DNA from: Sporolactobacillus sp. THM7-7
Lineage (GTDB): Bacteria > Bacillota > Bacilli > Bacillales > Sporolactobacillaceae
Assembly (NCBI RefSeq): GCF_004153225.1
Contig: NZ_SEMB01000007.1
Location: 44,190-108,189 of the forward strand
Length of the DNA stretch: 64,000 nucleotides
Direction: 5' to 3'
Shown here one piece after another: positions 17,894-28,589 of this stretch (position 1 is the stretch's first letter; each line of letters starts with the position of its first letter). The notes beneath the pieces were generated by a model, which made no database searches, was not told the origin of the DNA, and was given only the letters and a program-made list of their open reading frames with translations. The position numbers and the translations under genes are program-made.

Positions 17894-19324
17894 TTATTCG
17901 GGAATAATGAGCTGCTGATCTGGATAAATCGTTGTTGATGTCAGGTGATTGGCCTGCATCAGCTGCTTCACGGTCACTCCGTGGGCCTTCGAAATCGCCC
18001 ATAATGTGTCGCCGCGTTTCACGGTATGTTTCTGTGAAGGATTTTTCAAATACAGCTTCTGCCCCGGATAGATCGTAACGGTATCCAAATGATTGATCTC
18101 CTGAATCTTTGCGACGCTGATGCCGTTATCTCTTGAAATGGCCCATAATGTGTCTCCAGCCCGGACCATATACACTCTTTTTGATCCGATTTTTGCCGCA
18201 ACGTCCGGCTTGTTTGCCGAAACCGACGCTGAGGAATCCGCTTTAGCTTGCAATGAATCATTGGAAGAGACACTTTGTTTCGTCGCCGAGGACTCGTTTG
18301 TCTGACTGGACTCAGCAGAAGTAGAGGGTGCCTTTGTATCCTTCTTCTCACTCTGATCGGTGGTCGTTTGATTTGTCGCCTGAGCATTGGCCGGTCCATC
18401 GTCTTTTGCGGCCGAATCAGAGGATGTCCGTTCCTCCTGAGACTGGGCCTGCGTTTTCTGTGACGCCGGCTCCCCTTTCAGCTTCAGCACCTGTCCGGCC
18501 GTGATCCGATCCGAAGACAGTCCATTGATCGTCTTCAAGTCGGACGCGGATACATTGACTGAAAGACTGATCGAAGAAAGCGTGTCGCCCTTTTGAACGG
18601 TATAGCTGGATGCGTTTTTATAGGACTTAGCTGCATTTTCCGATTGTGATGCTGTTGATGCAGCAGATTCATCGCCGGATGATGTGGATTGCGACTGATT
18701 CGTTGCCTGCTCTGTATCCGATGTCTGCGATGACTCAGCTGAACGATTGGCTGTATTCTGCTGACTGTGTACGTTCTGACTTGATGTATTCTGACTCGAT
18801 GAAGCGTCGGCCGCTTTTACAGACGGCTTATCCTGAGCGGACGTTACTTTGGCTTTCGGTGCCTGACTTGCCGCTGTTGATGTGGACTGACCGGAAACCA
18901 CCCGGCGGGCCGTTGCATAGTGTTCGGACCAGTAGCCAGTTGTGATGTTGGCGACCTGTACACCATCCTCCTCATTCTCCGCACTGATCATCTGGCCACC
19001 GCCGACGTAGATGCCAACATGGGAAATGCCTGGCTTATACGTGTTTTGAAAAAACACCAGATCGCCGGGCTGCAGCTGCGATTGGCTGACCGGCGTGCCA
19101 TAACTCGTCTGAGCCGCCGAATTATGCGGCAAATCGATTCCCAACTTTTTAAACACTTTCTGAGTAAATCCGGAGCAATCGTTCGCTCCCCATGTATAGG
19201 ATTCATTGATATGCTGTCTGGCAATATCCGCCGGATTAGACGCTGCCTGTGCTTCGTAGGTTCCTGCGGTTCCCGTAAATACGATTCCTCCAATAAGAGC
19301 AATAGGTAAGATTGGTTTTTTCAT
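17894..19324 (-). CDS. secreted NlpC/P60 endopeptidase with three LysM domains
   Basis: Peptidoglycan hydrolase, 476 residues. The signal peptide is 1-28 (MKKPILPIAL..., cut near AQA-AS). The NlpC/P60 domain (~30-135) has catalytic Cys50 (NDCSGF) and His102 (SHVGIYVG). A long Ser/Thr/Gln/Ala linker holds one LysM (~230-275), and two LysMs close the protein (~385-475, each with GDTLWAIS). In LytE/LytF the LysMs come first; here the catalytic domain is N-terminal. GGAGG precedes two ATGs; the second (19324) has 7-nt spacing. A perfect WalR box about 140 nt upstream points to control by the essential WalRK system. Confidence 0.92.
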   Translation of the reverse strand: MKKPILPIALIGGIVFTGTAGTYEAQAASNPADIARQHINESYTWGANDCSGFTQKVFKKLGIDLPHNSAAQTSYGTPVSQSQLQPGDLVFFQNTYKPGISHVGIYVGGGQMISAENEEDGVQVANITTGYWSEHYATARRVVSGQSTSTAASQAPKAKVTSAQDKPSVKAADASSSQNTSSQNVHSQQNTANRSAESSQTSDTEQATNQSQSTSSGDESAASTASQSENAAKSYKNASSYTVQKGDTLSSISLSVNVSASDLKTINGLSSDRITAGQVLKLKGEPASQKTQAQSQEERTSSDSAAKDDGPANAQATNQTTTDQSEKKDTKAPSTSAESSQTNESSATKQSVSSNDSLQAKADSSASVSANKPDVAAKIGSKRVYMVRAGDTLWAISRDNGISVAKIQEINHLDTVTIYPGQKLYLKNPSQKHTVKRGDTLWAISKAHGVTVKQLMQANHLTSTTIYPDQQLIIPE

Positions 19325-19463
19325 AAACATACCTCCAAATAACTTGTGTCCCAATCTTTTTTTACTTTTTTGTGTATCCCTTGTCACATTTGTCACGTAC
19401 ATCTTTCATCCTGCTCTGTCATTGTCAACGTATTTATAGTAGCACATTGCCATCATCACAGCG

Positions 19464-19480
19464 TTTACAACTTGTTAACA
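19464..19480 (-). promoter_or_regulatory. WalR box upstream of the NlpC/P60 gene
   Basis: Minus strand TGTTAA-CAAGT-TGTAAA matches the WalR consensus TGTWAH-N5-TGTWAH at every defined position. It lies in the promoter region of a cell-wall hydrolase, the usual class of WalRK target. TATAAAT about 25 nt downstream could be the -10. Confidence 0.75.
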
Positions 19481-19607
19481 TAAAAATGATCATAAATTTA
19501 TTTGTTTTTATATTTCTGAAATATTCGCCAAAAAAAGGCTGATTTCTCCTTCGACGCAGCTTATAATCTTCTATCGATTCGTACAGACTACTCACGAGGT
19601 GAGTGCG

Positions 19608-20420
19608 ATGCGCACAATGTGGAAGGGAGCCATCCGCTTCGGTCTCGTCTATATCCCGATCAAGCTGTATACCGCAACCGAAAATAAAGATGTCAGGCTG
19701 CGGATGCTCCATAAAGACTGTATGGCTCCGGTTTCATACACGCGGACGTGTACCAAATGTGGAAAAGCGATTCAGAATGAAGACATCATTAAAGGCTATG
19801 AGTACGCGCCGGAACAGTTTGTCGCCATCAGCGAAGAAGAAATACACGATCTGCAGGACGACCCAGATAAAAGCATCGAAATCGTCAACTTCGTCAATTT
19901 AAACGAAATCGATCCGATCTACTTCGAGAAATCCTACTTTATCGGTCCGGACACCGGAACGGCGGCGAAGGCTTATGCGCTCCTGCGCGAAGCCATCGAG
20001 AGCACGAATAAAATCGGGATCGCCAATATCATTCTCCGGCAGAAGCAGCATTTGGCGGCCATTCGCAGTTACGGAAACGGTCTAATCATGGAAACGCTGT
20101 ATTATCCAGATGAAGTGCGCAGCGTCTCAGCTGTACCCGGAATCGGCGAGATTGCCGCACCGATTGAAAAAAAGGAGCTGAACATTGCGGCGCAGCTGAT
20201 CGATCAACTAACCGAAACATTCAAGCCGGAAAATTATAAAGATGATTATCGGGAAAAACTGGAAAAATTAATTGCGGACAAGGTAGCCGGAATCAAACCG
20301 GAGAAAAAAGAACCAGCCAGAAAATCTAAAGATGTCATTGACTTGCTGTCGGCATTGGAAGCGAGCGTTAAAGAAACGAAACCGAAAAAGAGAACCGCGC
20401 GCCGGAGAAAAACGTCATGA
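19608..20420 (+). CDS. ku: Ku DNA end-binding protein
   Basis: Homodimeric ring that binds double-strand break ends and recruits LigD in bacterial end joining. 270 residues. The opening MWKGAIRFGLVYIPIKLYTA is the bacterial Ku signature, and the β-barrel core (~40-220) includes a CxxC-like pair in RTCTKCGK. The C-terminal tail is very basic (KPKKRTARRRKTS), as expected for DNA and LigD contact. ATG 19608 was chosen for GAGGTG six nt upstream; a GTG three codons earlier sits inside that site. It overlaps the ligase gene by four bases (ATGA). Confidence 0.95.
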   Translation: MRTMWKGAIRFGLVYIPIKLYTATENKDVRLRMLHKDCMAPVSYTRTCTKCGKAIQNEDIIKGYEYAPEQFVAISEEEIHDLQDDPDKSIEIVNFVNLNEIDPIYFEKSYFIGPDTGTAAKAYALLREAIESTNKIGIANIILRQKQHLAAIRSYGNGLIMETLYYPDEVRSVSAVPGIGEIAAPIEKKELNIAAQLIDQLTETFKPENYKDDYREKLEKLIADKVAGIKPEKKEPARKSKDVIDLLSALEASVKETKPKKRTARRRKTS

Positions 20421-21385
20421 ATGTCGATCCGATCGTTCCTTTCGAACCAGTTTTATCGGATGAAATACCGGACGATGCCGGGTGGACGTCGCAAATCAAG
20501 TGGGACGGCGTACGGGTCTTAACCTATTTTGACGACCGGAAAGTCAGACTGTTCAACCGAAAACGAAACGAGCGGACGCTGATTTTTCCGGAACTCACCG
20601 ATATCAAATCCTATACATCCGCTCGATCCGTCATCCTTGACGGTGAAGTCATTGCGCTTAACGCGGACGGCAAACCGTCTTTTCACGAAGTTATGCGGCG
20701 CGACGGAGTCAGGCGGCTGGAGCGGGTCGATATTGTCAGACATACCGTACCCATTTACTACATGGTTTTCGATGTGATCTTTTACAACGGAGACTGGATC
20801 CACCACCGTCCGCTGAAAGAAAGGCTGGATCTTTTAAGTCGAATCATCGAACCGAATCCGCAGGTACAGCTGGTCTCCGGTCAGCAGGACGGACGGGCCC
20901 TGTTTGATACCGTTAAAGAGCACAACATGGAAGGGATTGTTTCGAAAAGGCTGAACAGCCGATACGTGTTTGGCGGAAAAAACGACGATTGGCGGAAAAT
21001 CAAAAATTATAAAGATCTCGTCGCTGTCATAGGCGGAGTGACGTACCGCTCCGGCATCGTCAACTCGCTGCTGCTCGGACTTTACGATAATCGGCACCGG
21101 TTTTATTATATCGGCCATGCCGGAACGGGAAAACTGACCGGATCCGACTGGGATGCGCTGACTCGAATCGTTGAGCCGTTAAAAATAAACCGCCGACCGT
21201 TTGTCAACCGGCCCGAACGTTCAAGACACGCCCAATGGATCAAGCCGTCACTGACCGTCAAAGTACAATATATCGAATGGTCGGACGGCCACACGCTGAG
21301 ACAGCCGAGCATTCAGGCATTTGTCGATCAGGACCCGAGAACGTGTATGATGAGGACCGAGATACTGGCAAGTGATCCGATTTAG
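20417..21385 (+). CDS. ATP-dependent DNA ligase (LigD ligase domain, stand-alone)
   Basis: Seals DNA ends in Ku-dependent repair. 322 residues: adenylation domain with catalytic Lys28 in QIKWDGVR, then DGEVI (~78), MVFDVIFYNG (~118), EGIVSKR (~178) and KIKNYKDLVAVIGG, followed by an OB-fold (~200-315). In B. subtilis YkoU the ligase and polymerase are one polypeptide of about 611 residues. Here the ligase ends with TAG at 21385, and the polymerase follows in another frame with its own ribosome site. The start overlaps the ku stop, so the genes are coupled. Confidence 0.93.
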   Translation: MNVDPIVPFEPVLSDEIPDDAGWTSQIKWDGVRVLTYFDDRKVRLFNRKRNERTLIFPELTDIKSYTSARSVILDGEVIALNADGKPSFHEVMRRDGVRRLERVDIVRHTVPIYYMVFDVIFYNGDWIHHRPLKERLDLLSRIIEPNPQVQLVSGQQDGRALFDTVKEHNMEGIVSKRLNSRYVFGGKNDDWRKIKNYKDLVAVIGGVTYRSGIVNSLLLGLYDNRHRFYYIGHAGTGKLTGSDWDALTRIVEPLKINRRPFVNRPERSRHAQWIKPSLTVKVQYIEWSDGHTLRQPSIQAFVDQDPRTCMMRTEILASDPI

Positions 21386-21405
21386 TGAAAAAAGGTGAAA
21401 GCAGT

Positions 21406-22380
21406 ATGAAAAAGATTACAGAAAGTGATTCGAGGGCAAAAAGCGCTGTGTCATTCATGGAAGCACCGTTTCGATCGCCTTCTTTAAACGAATCGATCCA
21501 TCCGCAAGTTCAGATCACACATCCGGATAAGCTCATCTGGGCCGAACCCCCGATCGATAAGCAGCAATTTATCGCCTACCTCTTTCACGTGTCTCGGTAC
21601 ATGCTCCCTTTCCTAGAAAACCGGGCGCTTACGCTGCTCCGCTTTCCTCACGGTGTCCCGGGAGAATCGTTTTATCAAAAAAACTGTCCTGACTATGCCC
21701 CCGGCTTTATCCGCACGGCACAAATCGAAGATACCAACTACATCGTCTGTCAGGATCTGTCCACCCTGCTCTGGCTTGGCAACCAGCTGGCCATCGAATT
21801 TCATATTCCGTTTAATACGGTCGGCTCAGACAAGCCGCTGGAAATTGTCTTCGATCTGGATCCGCCGAGCCGCTCCGAATTTCCTCTCGCCGTCAAAGCC
21901 GCCAAAGAAATGAAGCGTATCTTCGACAGACTGGATATTAAAAGTTATCCGAAACTATCCGGCAGCAGAGGTCTGCAAATTCATATCCCGATATACGGAA
22001 ACACGCTCACATACGCGGAAACAAGAATATTCACGTCATTCATTGCTAAGATTCTGGTGGAAAAATTTCCAGATGAATATACCGTTGAAAGACTGAAAAA
22101 AAATCGGGGCAGCAAGCTTTACGTCGACTATATCCAGCATGCGGAAGGCAAAACGATCGTCTGTCCCTACTCAACGAGAGGAAAAGAAGGAGCGACCGTT
22201 GCCGCTCCGATTCATTGGGAAGAAGTGAATCAACATCTGAAAATTGAAAAGTATAACGTTCCTTTCGTACTCGACCGTCTCTCGCATGGCGATTGCCCGA
22301 TGAGCGACTATTTTCAGCAGAACAACGACAGCCTGATTCCGATCATTTCTTCGCTTAAAGAGAAAAATCTGAAAGAGTAA
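21406..22380 (+). CDS. LigD-type DNA polymerase/primase domain, stand-alone
   Basis: Archaeo-eukaryotic primase-type polymerase that fills gaps at broken ends. 324 residues. Visible motifs: HPDKLIW near the N-terminus, GVPGESFYQKNCP (~75-87), FDLDPPS with the metal-binding aspartates (~145), LSGSRGLQIHIP (~180) and YSTRGKEGATVAAPI near the end. AAAGGTGA lies 7 nt before ATG 21406; a GTG at 21385 shares a base with the ligase stop but has no site. Third gene of the ku-ligase-polymerase operon. No nuclease (PE) domain is attached to either LigD part. Confidence 0.92.
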   Translation: MKKITESDSRAKSAVSFMEAPFRSPSLNESIHPQVQITHPDKLIWAEPPIDKQQFIAYLFHVSRYMLPFLENRALTLLRFPHGVPGESFYQKNCPDYAPGFIRTAQIEDTNYIVCQDLSTLLWLGNQLAIEFHIPFNTVGSDKPLEIVFDLDPPSRSEFPLAVKAAKEMKRIFDRLDIKSYPKLSGSRGLQIHIPIYGNTLTYAETRIFTSFIAKILVEKFPDEYTVERLKKNRGSKLYVDYIQHAEGKTIVCPYSTRGKEGATVAAPIHWEEVNQHLKIEKYNVPFVLDRLSHGDCPMSDYFQQNNDSLIPIISSLKEKNLKE

Positions 22381-22498
22381 AAAAACAGCGGCCAAATACA
22401 CCTGTCATAACTGTATGATTATCTTTATCATAATTTCGAAAGGCATCGCTGCGCACCCAAAAGCCTCGCCGACGTGCCTATCCGTCCCGATCCTCAAT

Positions 22499-22612
22499 CA
22501 GCCGTCAGCTCGATTGATCAGTCGTTACAACCAAATATCAGTCCTCAGCTCGATTGATCAGTCGTTACAACCAAATATCAGTCCTCAGCTCGATTGATCA
22601 GTCCTCAGGACA
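22499..22612 (+). repeat. 20-bp tandem array, family A, locus 3
   Basis: Five to six units in the 380-nt spacer between the convergent polymerase and M50 genes. Here the unit of duplication is 40 bp: positions 22501-22540 and 22541-22580 are near-identical pairs, each one GATCAGTCGTTACAACCAAA unit plus one TATCAGTCCTCAGCTCGATT unit. That indicates recent expansion by two-unit slippage. The rest of the spacer shows nothing firm. Confidence 0.9.
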
Positions 22613-22762
22613 GCATGGTCCGTATCACTGGTGTATTTTCCCTAGCACTATGAAAAGAGAGGAATTCCTGATGAAAAGTCTATTGAATCCCAAAATTCAG
22701 TTTTGGAAACGTTTACCCCAGAATGAACCTCTCTGCTGCCTTTTCGCACGCTGAACGGCCCA

Positions 22763-23860
22763 TTACAGATGGCGAGGATTAGGAAGTATTTCCTCGCTGA
22801 CATAGAACATCGCCCCGAGCACAGCGACGAGCAGCACGTAAGCGGCACCGACTATCGCTTTTTCTTTCGGCGACGTTTTGTAATAATTTTTCAGCCGATT
22901 TTTCTTTTTCTCTTGTTTCTTTATTTCGCCGTCAAGCCATTTGAGGCCGTCTTCGGGATTCTCAAGCTCAAGATCCGTTTCAATGAAAATCTCTTCTTGT
23001 TTTTTCAATAAGTTTAATCTGATTCTCCAATAAGATTTTGTCCGCCCTCTCTTCTTTTTTAACCGTTTTATTCTGTCGTTCAAGCGGTTCAGGTATTCCC
23101 CCTCTTCAAAAATCGCGACGTTTCGTTCGTAAATATCCTCGGTTTGGAGGAAGTTTCGGAGCCTCTTTCTCCTTCTGCGAAGTAGCCGCAAATAGGCGTC
23201 GATCAACCGGGCGTCATTTGGTTCCCGAATGCGCGAGATCACCTGGACCGCTCCGAGAATAAGGATAAGAATCAGGATCGGGTTAGGGAAAACAATCAAT
23301 AAGGCGCACAGCACCAGTAAACCAGCGAACCATAATTTTGGTGAAAGCGCTGTAACGATTCGACCGCCGTCCAAGGGAGAAATCGGAATCAGGTTAAAAA
23401 GATTCAGTATGGCCCCTAAATACACGGCCAATAACCAGACATCTGAGTCCGTAATCAGATAAAGGCCGAGAGCGAACGCCGTTGCCATGCCGCCCAGAAG
23501 CGGCCCGCCGTAAGCAACATAGCTCTCGTCTCTGGAATGTCTGATTTCCTCTTCTAAACCAACGGCCGCTCCAATAAAGGGAATAAAAAAAATCGGCGAC
23601 GTTTTAACTCCCCGCTGCCAGGCCGCAAGCATGTGTCCCGACTCATGAAAGACGAGCGAATACATGAGGGCAATCGCAAATTGCCAGCCATAAGCGACCG
23701 CGTATGCCCCAAGGGAAAGAAATAATGTGATCAGCGTCGATAGCTTGGTAAATTTCAAAATAATGAAGACATACTTCAGTTTTGTCAGTAAAAACAGGAA
23801 AGCGGCGCCTAACCAGAATAGAGCGCTTTTGTTGCTTTTCTTCTTTCTTTTCCCCGGCAT
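22763..23860 (-). CDS. site-2 protease family (M50) membrane metalloprotease
   Basis: Intramembrane zinc protease-like protein, 365 residues. The zinc motif is FHESGHM (His72, Glu73, His76) at the end of the second or third hydrophobic segment. The second M50 motif NLIPISPLDGGRI (third ligand Asp) follows at ~170. Several hydrophobic segments alternate with loops. The C-terminal third (~225-330) is soluble and very basic (RLLRRRRKRLRNF), ending in one more helix. Start: GGGAGGTAAG lies before ATG 23860; an earlier in-frame ATG at 23887 has no site. No substrate can be named and no regulatory partner is adjacent. Confidence 0.82.
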   Translation of the reverse strand: MPGKRKKKSNKSALFWLGAAFLFLLTKLKYVFIILKFTKLSTLITLFLSLGAYAVAYGWQFAIALMYSLVFHESGHMLAAWQRGVKTSPIFFIPFIGAAVGLEEEIRHSRDESYVAYGGPLLGGMATAFALGLYLITDSDVWLLAVYLGAILNLFNLIPISPLDGGRIVTALSPKLWFAGLLVLCALLIVFPNPILILILILGAVQVISRIREPNDARLIDAYLRLLRRRRKRLRNFLQTEDIYERNVAIFEEGEYLNRLNDRIKRLKKKRGRTKSYWRIRLNLLKKQEEIFIETDLELENPEDGLKWLDGEIKKQEKKKNRLKNYYKTSPKEKAIVGAAYVLLVAVLGAMFYVSEEILPNPRHL

Positions 23861-23936
23861 CGCCCTCTTACCTCCCGTCCCCTTCAAAATGATTGCCGTC
23901 CGGACCGAGCATTATATCGCCGCATCAATCCGGATC

Positions 23937-24695
23937 TTAAATATCTATATCCAATTCTACCGGACAGTGGTCCGATCCGAAAACATCACTCAAAATTTTT
24001 GAATCTTTGATTTTCGAAGCAAGCCGTTTGGAAACAACAAAATAATCCAAGCGCCAGCCGATGTTCCGTTCCCGAGCATTGTTGCGATATGTCCACCACG
24101 AATAAGCGCCCTCAAGGTTAGGGTATAGATAGCGAAAACTATCCACAAATCCCGAGCTCAGCAATTTCGAAAAATCTTCCCGTTCCTGAACCGTAAATCC
24201 GGCATTTTTCATGTTGGCTCTTGGATTTTTTAAGTCGATCTCCTGATGCGCCACATTTAGATCGCCGCAAAAAATGACGGGTTTATTCTGATCCAGCCGA
24301 AGGAGATAGTGAACAAAATCGCTGCCCCATTCCAAGCGATAGTCGAGGCGTTTGAGGCCCCGCTGCGAATTAGGGGTGTAAACGGTCAGGACGTACGCCT
24401 GATCGTACTCAGCCGTAATCAGCCGTCCTTCGTGATCATGCTTTTCAATCCCCATACCGTAAGTCACGTTCAGCGGCTTCTCTCTCGTCAGTATCCCCGT
24501 CCCTGAATACCCTTTTCGTTCGGCCGAATGCCAGTATTGATGATAATTCGGCGTCGTTAAGTCGACCTGATCCGGCTGAAGCTTCGTTTCCTGAAAACAA
24601 ACCACATCGGGATTGATTTCATTCAGCCACTGAGTCACATCGATTTTTTTCTGCAAAGCGCGAAACCCATTCACATTCCAGGATATCAGTTTCAA
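23937..24695 (-). CDS. exoA: exodeoxyribonuclease III / AP endonuclease
   Basis: Cleaves abasic sites and 3' blocks in base excision repair. 252 residues. The opening MKLISWNVNGFRA, QETKLQ with the catalytic Glu (~37), YTPNSQRG, FCGDLNVAHQEID (~150) and GSDHCPVELDIDI at the C-terminus are the complete EEP-family set. Read from the TTG at 24695, it gives the family N-terminus, preceded by GAAGGGGA at good spacing. Starting at the ATG 23 codons upstream would add a basic tail not seen in the family. Its neighbours ku and the LigD genes lie on the other side of the M50 gene; no shared transcript. Confidence 0.94.
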   Translation of the reverse strand: MKLISWNVNGFRALQKKIDVTQWLNEINPDVVCFQETKLQPDQVDLTTPNYHQYWHSAERKGYSGTGILTREKPLNVTYGMGIEKHDHEGRLITAEYDQAYVLTVYTPNSQRGLKRLDYRLEWGSDFVHYLLRLDQNKPVIFCGDLNVAHQEIDLKNPRANMKNAGFTVQEREDFSKLLSSGFVDSFRYLYPNLEGAYSWWTYRNNARERNIGWRLDYFVVSKRLASKIKDSKILSDVFGSDHCPVELDIDI

Positions 24696-25039
24696 CGTTT
24701 CCCCTTCCCCCGTCCATTTCTGTTTTTCTTTGACTAAAATCCGCTTGAGATTATATACTTTCAAAACGTATAAGTAAAAAAAGAATGCTGTACCGTGCGT
24801 ATGACATCATAACCCATTGGCCTTTGGACCGCCGGATCGAAAAAGCTTCACATCCATAAAGACAGTATAACATCTATTTTCATCCAGTCGATCCTTACCG
24901 TTATTGTGACTGATCCCGTAAGCTAGTGGAACAGGCCCGCATCTTCCGCTCGCGACTTTAACGATCCGCCGGGAGGCTGATGTGGGATGATAAGTTACTG
25001 AAGACGATACGAATACAGGGATGTCCGAAAAACTTGAAA
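24696..25039. other. gene-less spacer upstream of exoA
   Basis: Should contain the exoA promoter on the minus strand. No protein-coding signal, RNA structure or repeat could be supported in the remainder. Confidence 0.4.
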
Positions 25040-25071
25040 CAAGCCAGAGCGCAATAAAACGCTCTGGCTTG
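25040..25071. terminator. hairpin downstream of glpD, probable terminator
   Basis: Perfect 12-bp arms CAAGCCAGAGCG / CGCTCTGGCTTG with an 8-nt loop. The T-rich tail on the minus strand (TTTCAAGTTTTT) suits glpD, which ends 84 nt before. Confidence 0.75.
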
Positions 25072-25154
25072 TTGATTTATGAAAGGGCTACCATGAACCA
25101 CAATGCTCCCTTAAGGACCTGTAATTGTTTCCAAACATTAACAGTGTCTTTCTT

Positions 25155-26840
25155 TCACTGACTCAGAACCCGCTCAGACTGTTCGGGGCGTATTTCCGCT
25201 TCGGCAAAAGCATCCTCCAAATCCCGTTTATACCGCCTGGCCTGCTCTTTGCTCCAAGACAGAAGGTCCCCCATACAGTTGAGAACCGGGCGTTCCCAAG
25301 CTTTGGCCCAATGAATATCAAACAGCGTTTTACCGGTTCGCCGTGTAAAGTAATCGATCGGATGCAAGGCCATCTCTTCTGTAATCGCGTAATCAAGCGT
25401 CGCATAAATCGTATCCGGCAGTTGATATTTTCTGGCTTGCTCGCGGCTCTTTGCGATCCGATCGAAAAGAGCGGGCGTATTCGACCCGTATTTTCGCACG
25501 AGTGCCTCAGCATCCGTTCTGCTCAGACCGATCCGCTCACCCTCTGCAGTCATGCGTCGTACGTAATTCGGGAAGCGGTCGGAACCGCCGAAATGCCCAC
25601 CCGACAGTTCGGCATGGATGGTCGCACAGGCCGGATAGGATTTACCGGTCTCTTTCTCCAGCTGTCCGGTCACTTCGTCGACTACCCGTTCGGCCATTTT
25701 GCGGTAGCCGGTCAGCTTACCTCCGGCGATGGAGATCAGGCCGGACTTCGATAGAAAAATTTCATCTTTCCTGGAAATTTCCGACGGTGATTTGCCCTCT
25801 TCCTGAATCAGCGGACGAACGCCCGCCCAACTGGACTCCACGTCTTCCGGTTTCAGGTGTACCGTCGGGAACATACCATTGATCGCATTTAGAATATAAT
25901 CGCGGTCCTCCGCCGACGGTTTCGGATCAATCGGCCAGGCTGAATAGGTTGTGTCCGTCGTTCCGGCGTATACCTTGCCGTCGCGCGGAATAACAAAGAT
26001 CATCCTTTTGTCGCCGTTGGTCGTGTCAAAATAAATCGACTGATCCATTGGAAAACGCTTGCGATCGATGACAATGTGTACGCCCTTGGTCAGGTGCAGA
26101 TGCTTGCCCTTTTTAGAGCGGTCGATCTCGCGAATCGAGTCGACCCACGGACCGGCCGCGTTCACAATCTTTTTTGCAAAAATCCGGTAAGTTCTCTCGC
26201 TCAGCCGATCGGCTACCTCAACACCGGCCAGGCGCCCGTTATCATAAATCAGATTTTCCACTTTTGCATAATTGACAGCAAGCACGCCCTGATTCACCGC
26301 CTCTTTCATGACTTCAATCGTCAGACGGGCGTCATCGGTGCGATACTCGACATAATAACCGCTGCCTTTGAGTCCTTCTTTTTTCAGAAGCGGCTCCTTT
26401 TCCAGTGTTTCGCTGCGACTGAGCATGACACGCCGCTCGTTTTTTTTCACACCGGCCAGAAAATCGTACAGCTTAAGACCCATGGAGGTCGAAAACCTGC
26501 CGAATGTCCCGTTTTGATAAATCGGCAGCATCATTTTCTCCGGACTAGTGACATGGGGAGCGTTTTCATAGACGATCGCCCGCTCCCTGCCGACTTCTGC
26601 GACAATTTTCACTTCGAACTGTTTTAAATAGCGCAGACCGCCATGAACGAGTTTCGTCGACCGACTGGACGTTCCCCCGGCAAAGTCCTGCATGTCTGCC
26701 AGTCCTGTCCGCAACCCCCTCAAGGTCGCGTCAAGGGCGATCCCGGCCCCGGTAATGCCGCCGCCGATGATAAAAAGATCGAGCGGACGCCTGGCCATTT
26801 CCTCAAGATAGTGGGATCTTTCCCGTGCTGAAAATGTCAT
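25155..26840 (-). CDS. glpD: aerobic glycerol-3-phosphate dehydrogenase
   Basis: FAD flavoprotein at the membrane that oxidises glycerol-3-phosphate to DHAP and passes electrons to menaquinone. 561 residues, close to the 555 of B. subtilis GlpD. The dinucleotide-binding GGGITGAG is at ~25-32, then TSSRSTKLVHGGLRYL (~57-72), a DAO fold, and the C-terminal DAO_C cap (~410-540). AGGAGGA lies 6 nt before the ATG. It is the last gene of the glp cluster but has its own leader with a GlpP-type terminator, as in B. subtilis. Confidence 0.96.
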   Translation of the reverse strand: MTFSARERSHYLEEMARRPLDLFIIGGGITGAGIALDATLRGLRTGLADMQDFAGGTSSRSTKLVHGGLRYLKQFEVKIVAEVGRERAIVYENAPHVTSPEKMMLPIYQNGTFGRFSTSMGLKLYDFLAGVKKNERRVMLSRSETLEKEPLLKKEGLKGSGYYVEYRTDDARLTIEVMKEAVNQGVLAVNYAKVENLIYDNGRLAGVEVADRLSERTYRIFAKKIVNAAGPWVDSIREIDRSKKGKHLHLTKGVHIVIDRKRFPMDQSIYFDTTNGDKRMIFVIPRDGKVYAGTTDTTYSAWPIDPKPSAEDRDYILNAINGMFPTVHLKPEDVESSWAGVRPLIQEEGKSPSEISRKDEIFLSKSGLISIAGGKLTGYRKMAERVVDEVTGQLEKETGKSYPACATIHAELSGGHFGGSDRFPNYVRRMTAEGERIGLSRTDAEALVRKYGSNTPALFDRIAKSREQARKYQLPDTIYATLDYAITEEMALHPIDYFTRRTGKTLFDIHWAKAWERPVLNCMGDLLSWSKEQARRYKRDLEDAFAEAEIRPEQSERVLSQ

Positions 26841-26876
26841 AATGATTCCTCCTAATCCATCGTAATTGGTAAAAAA

Positions 26877-26946
26877 GAAGGCCGCGAACGAGCCCGGCGT
26901 GCACAGACTGTGCCACTTTCCGAACTTTCCGCGGCCTTCTCAACAT
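26877..26946 (-). promoter_or_regulatory. glpD leader terminator, GlpP antitermination target
   Basis: Minus strand GAAGGCCGCG ... CGCGGCCTTC TTTTTT forms a strong terminator 37 nt before glpD. Its 5' edge carries ATGTTGAGAA, the same decamer found at the 5' edge of the glpF leader terminator. In Bacillus, GlpP with glycerol-3-phosphate binds such leaders to allow read-through. Confidence 0.85.
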
Positions 26947-27026
26947 TCATGACCTGGTTCGCTATTAACTTTTCCATCTCATTATTTCGCAATCGTTTCC
27001 GTAAATCAACGATTTTGCCTTATCAT

Positions 27027-28589
<1,563 letters not shown>

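Noticed and set aside
21360-21410. LigD split read as a pseudogene frameshift
   Set aside because: The ligase ends after a complete OB-fold and the polymerase has its own ribosome site and intact motifs, so two genes fit better.
22671-22754. 27-residue frame starting MKSLLNPKIQFWKRLPQ with a GAGAGGAA site
   Set aside because: The ribosome site is fair, but no family match, no promoter, and it sits between convergent genes next to a repeat array; too little to call a gene.
26985-27000. Possible cre site upstream of glpD (GGAAACGATTGCGA)
   Set aside because: About four mismatches to the consensus, including the central CG-Y position; not supportable.
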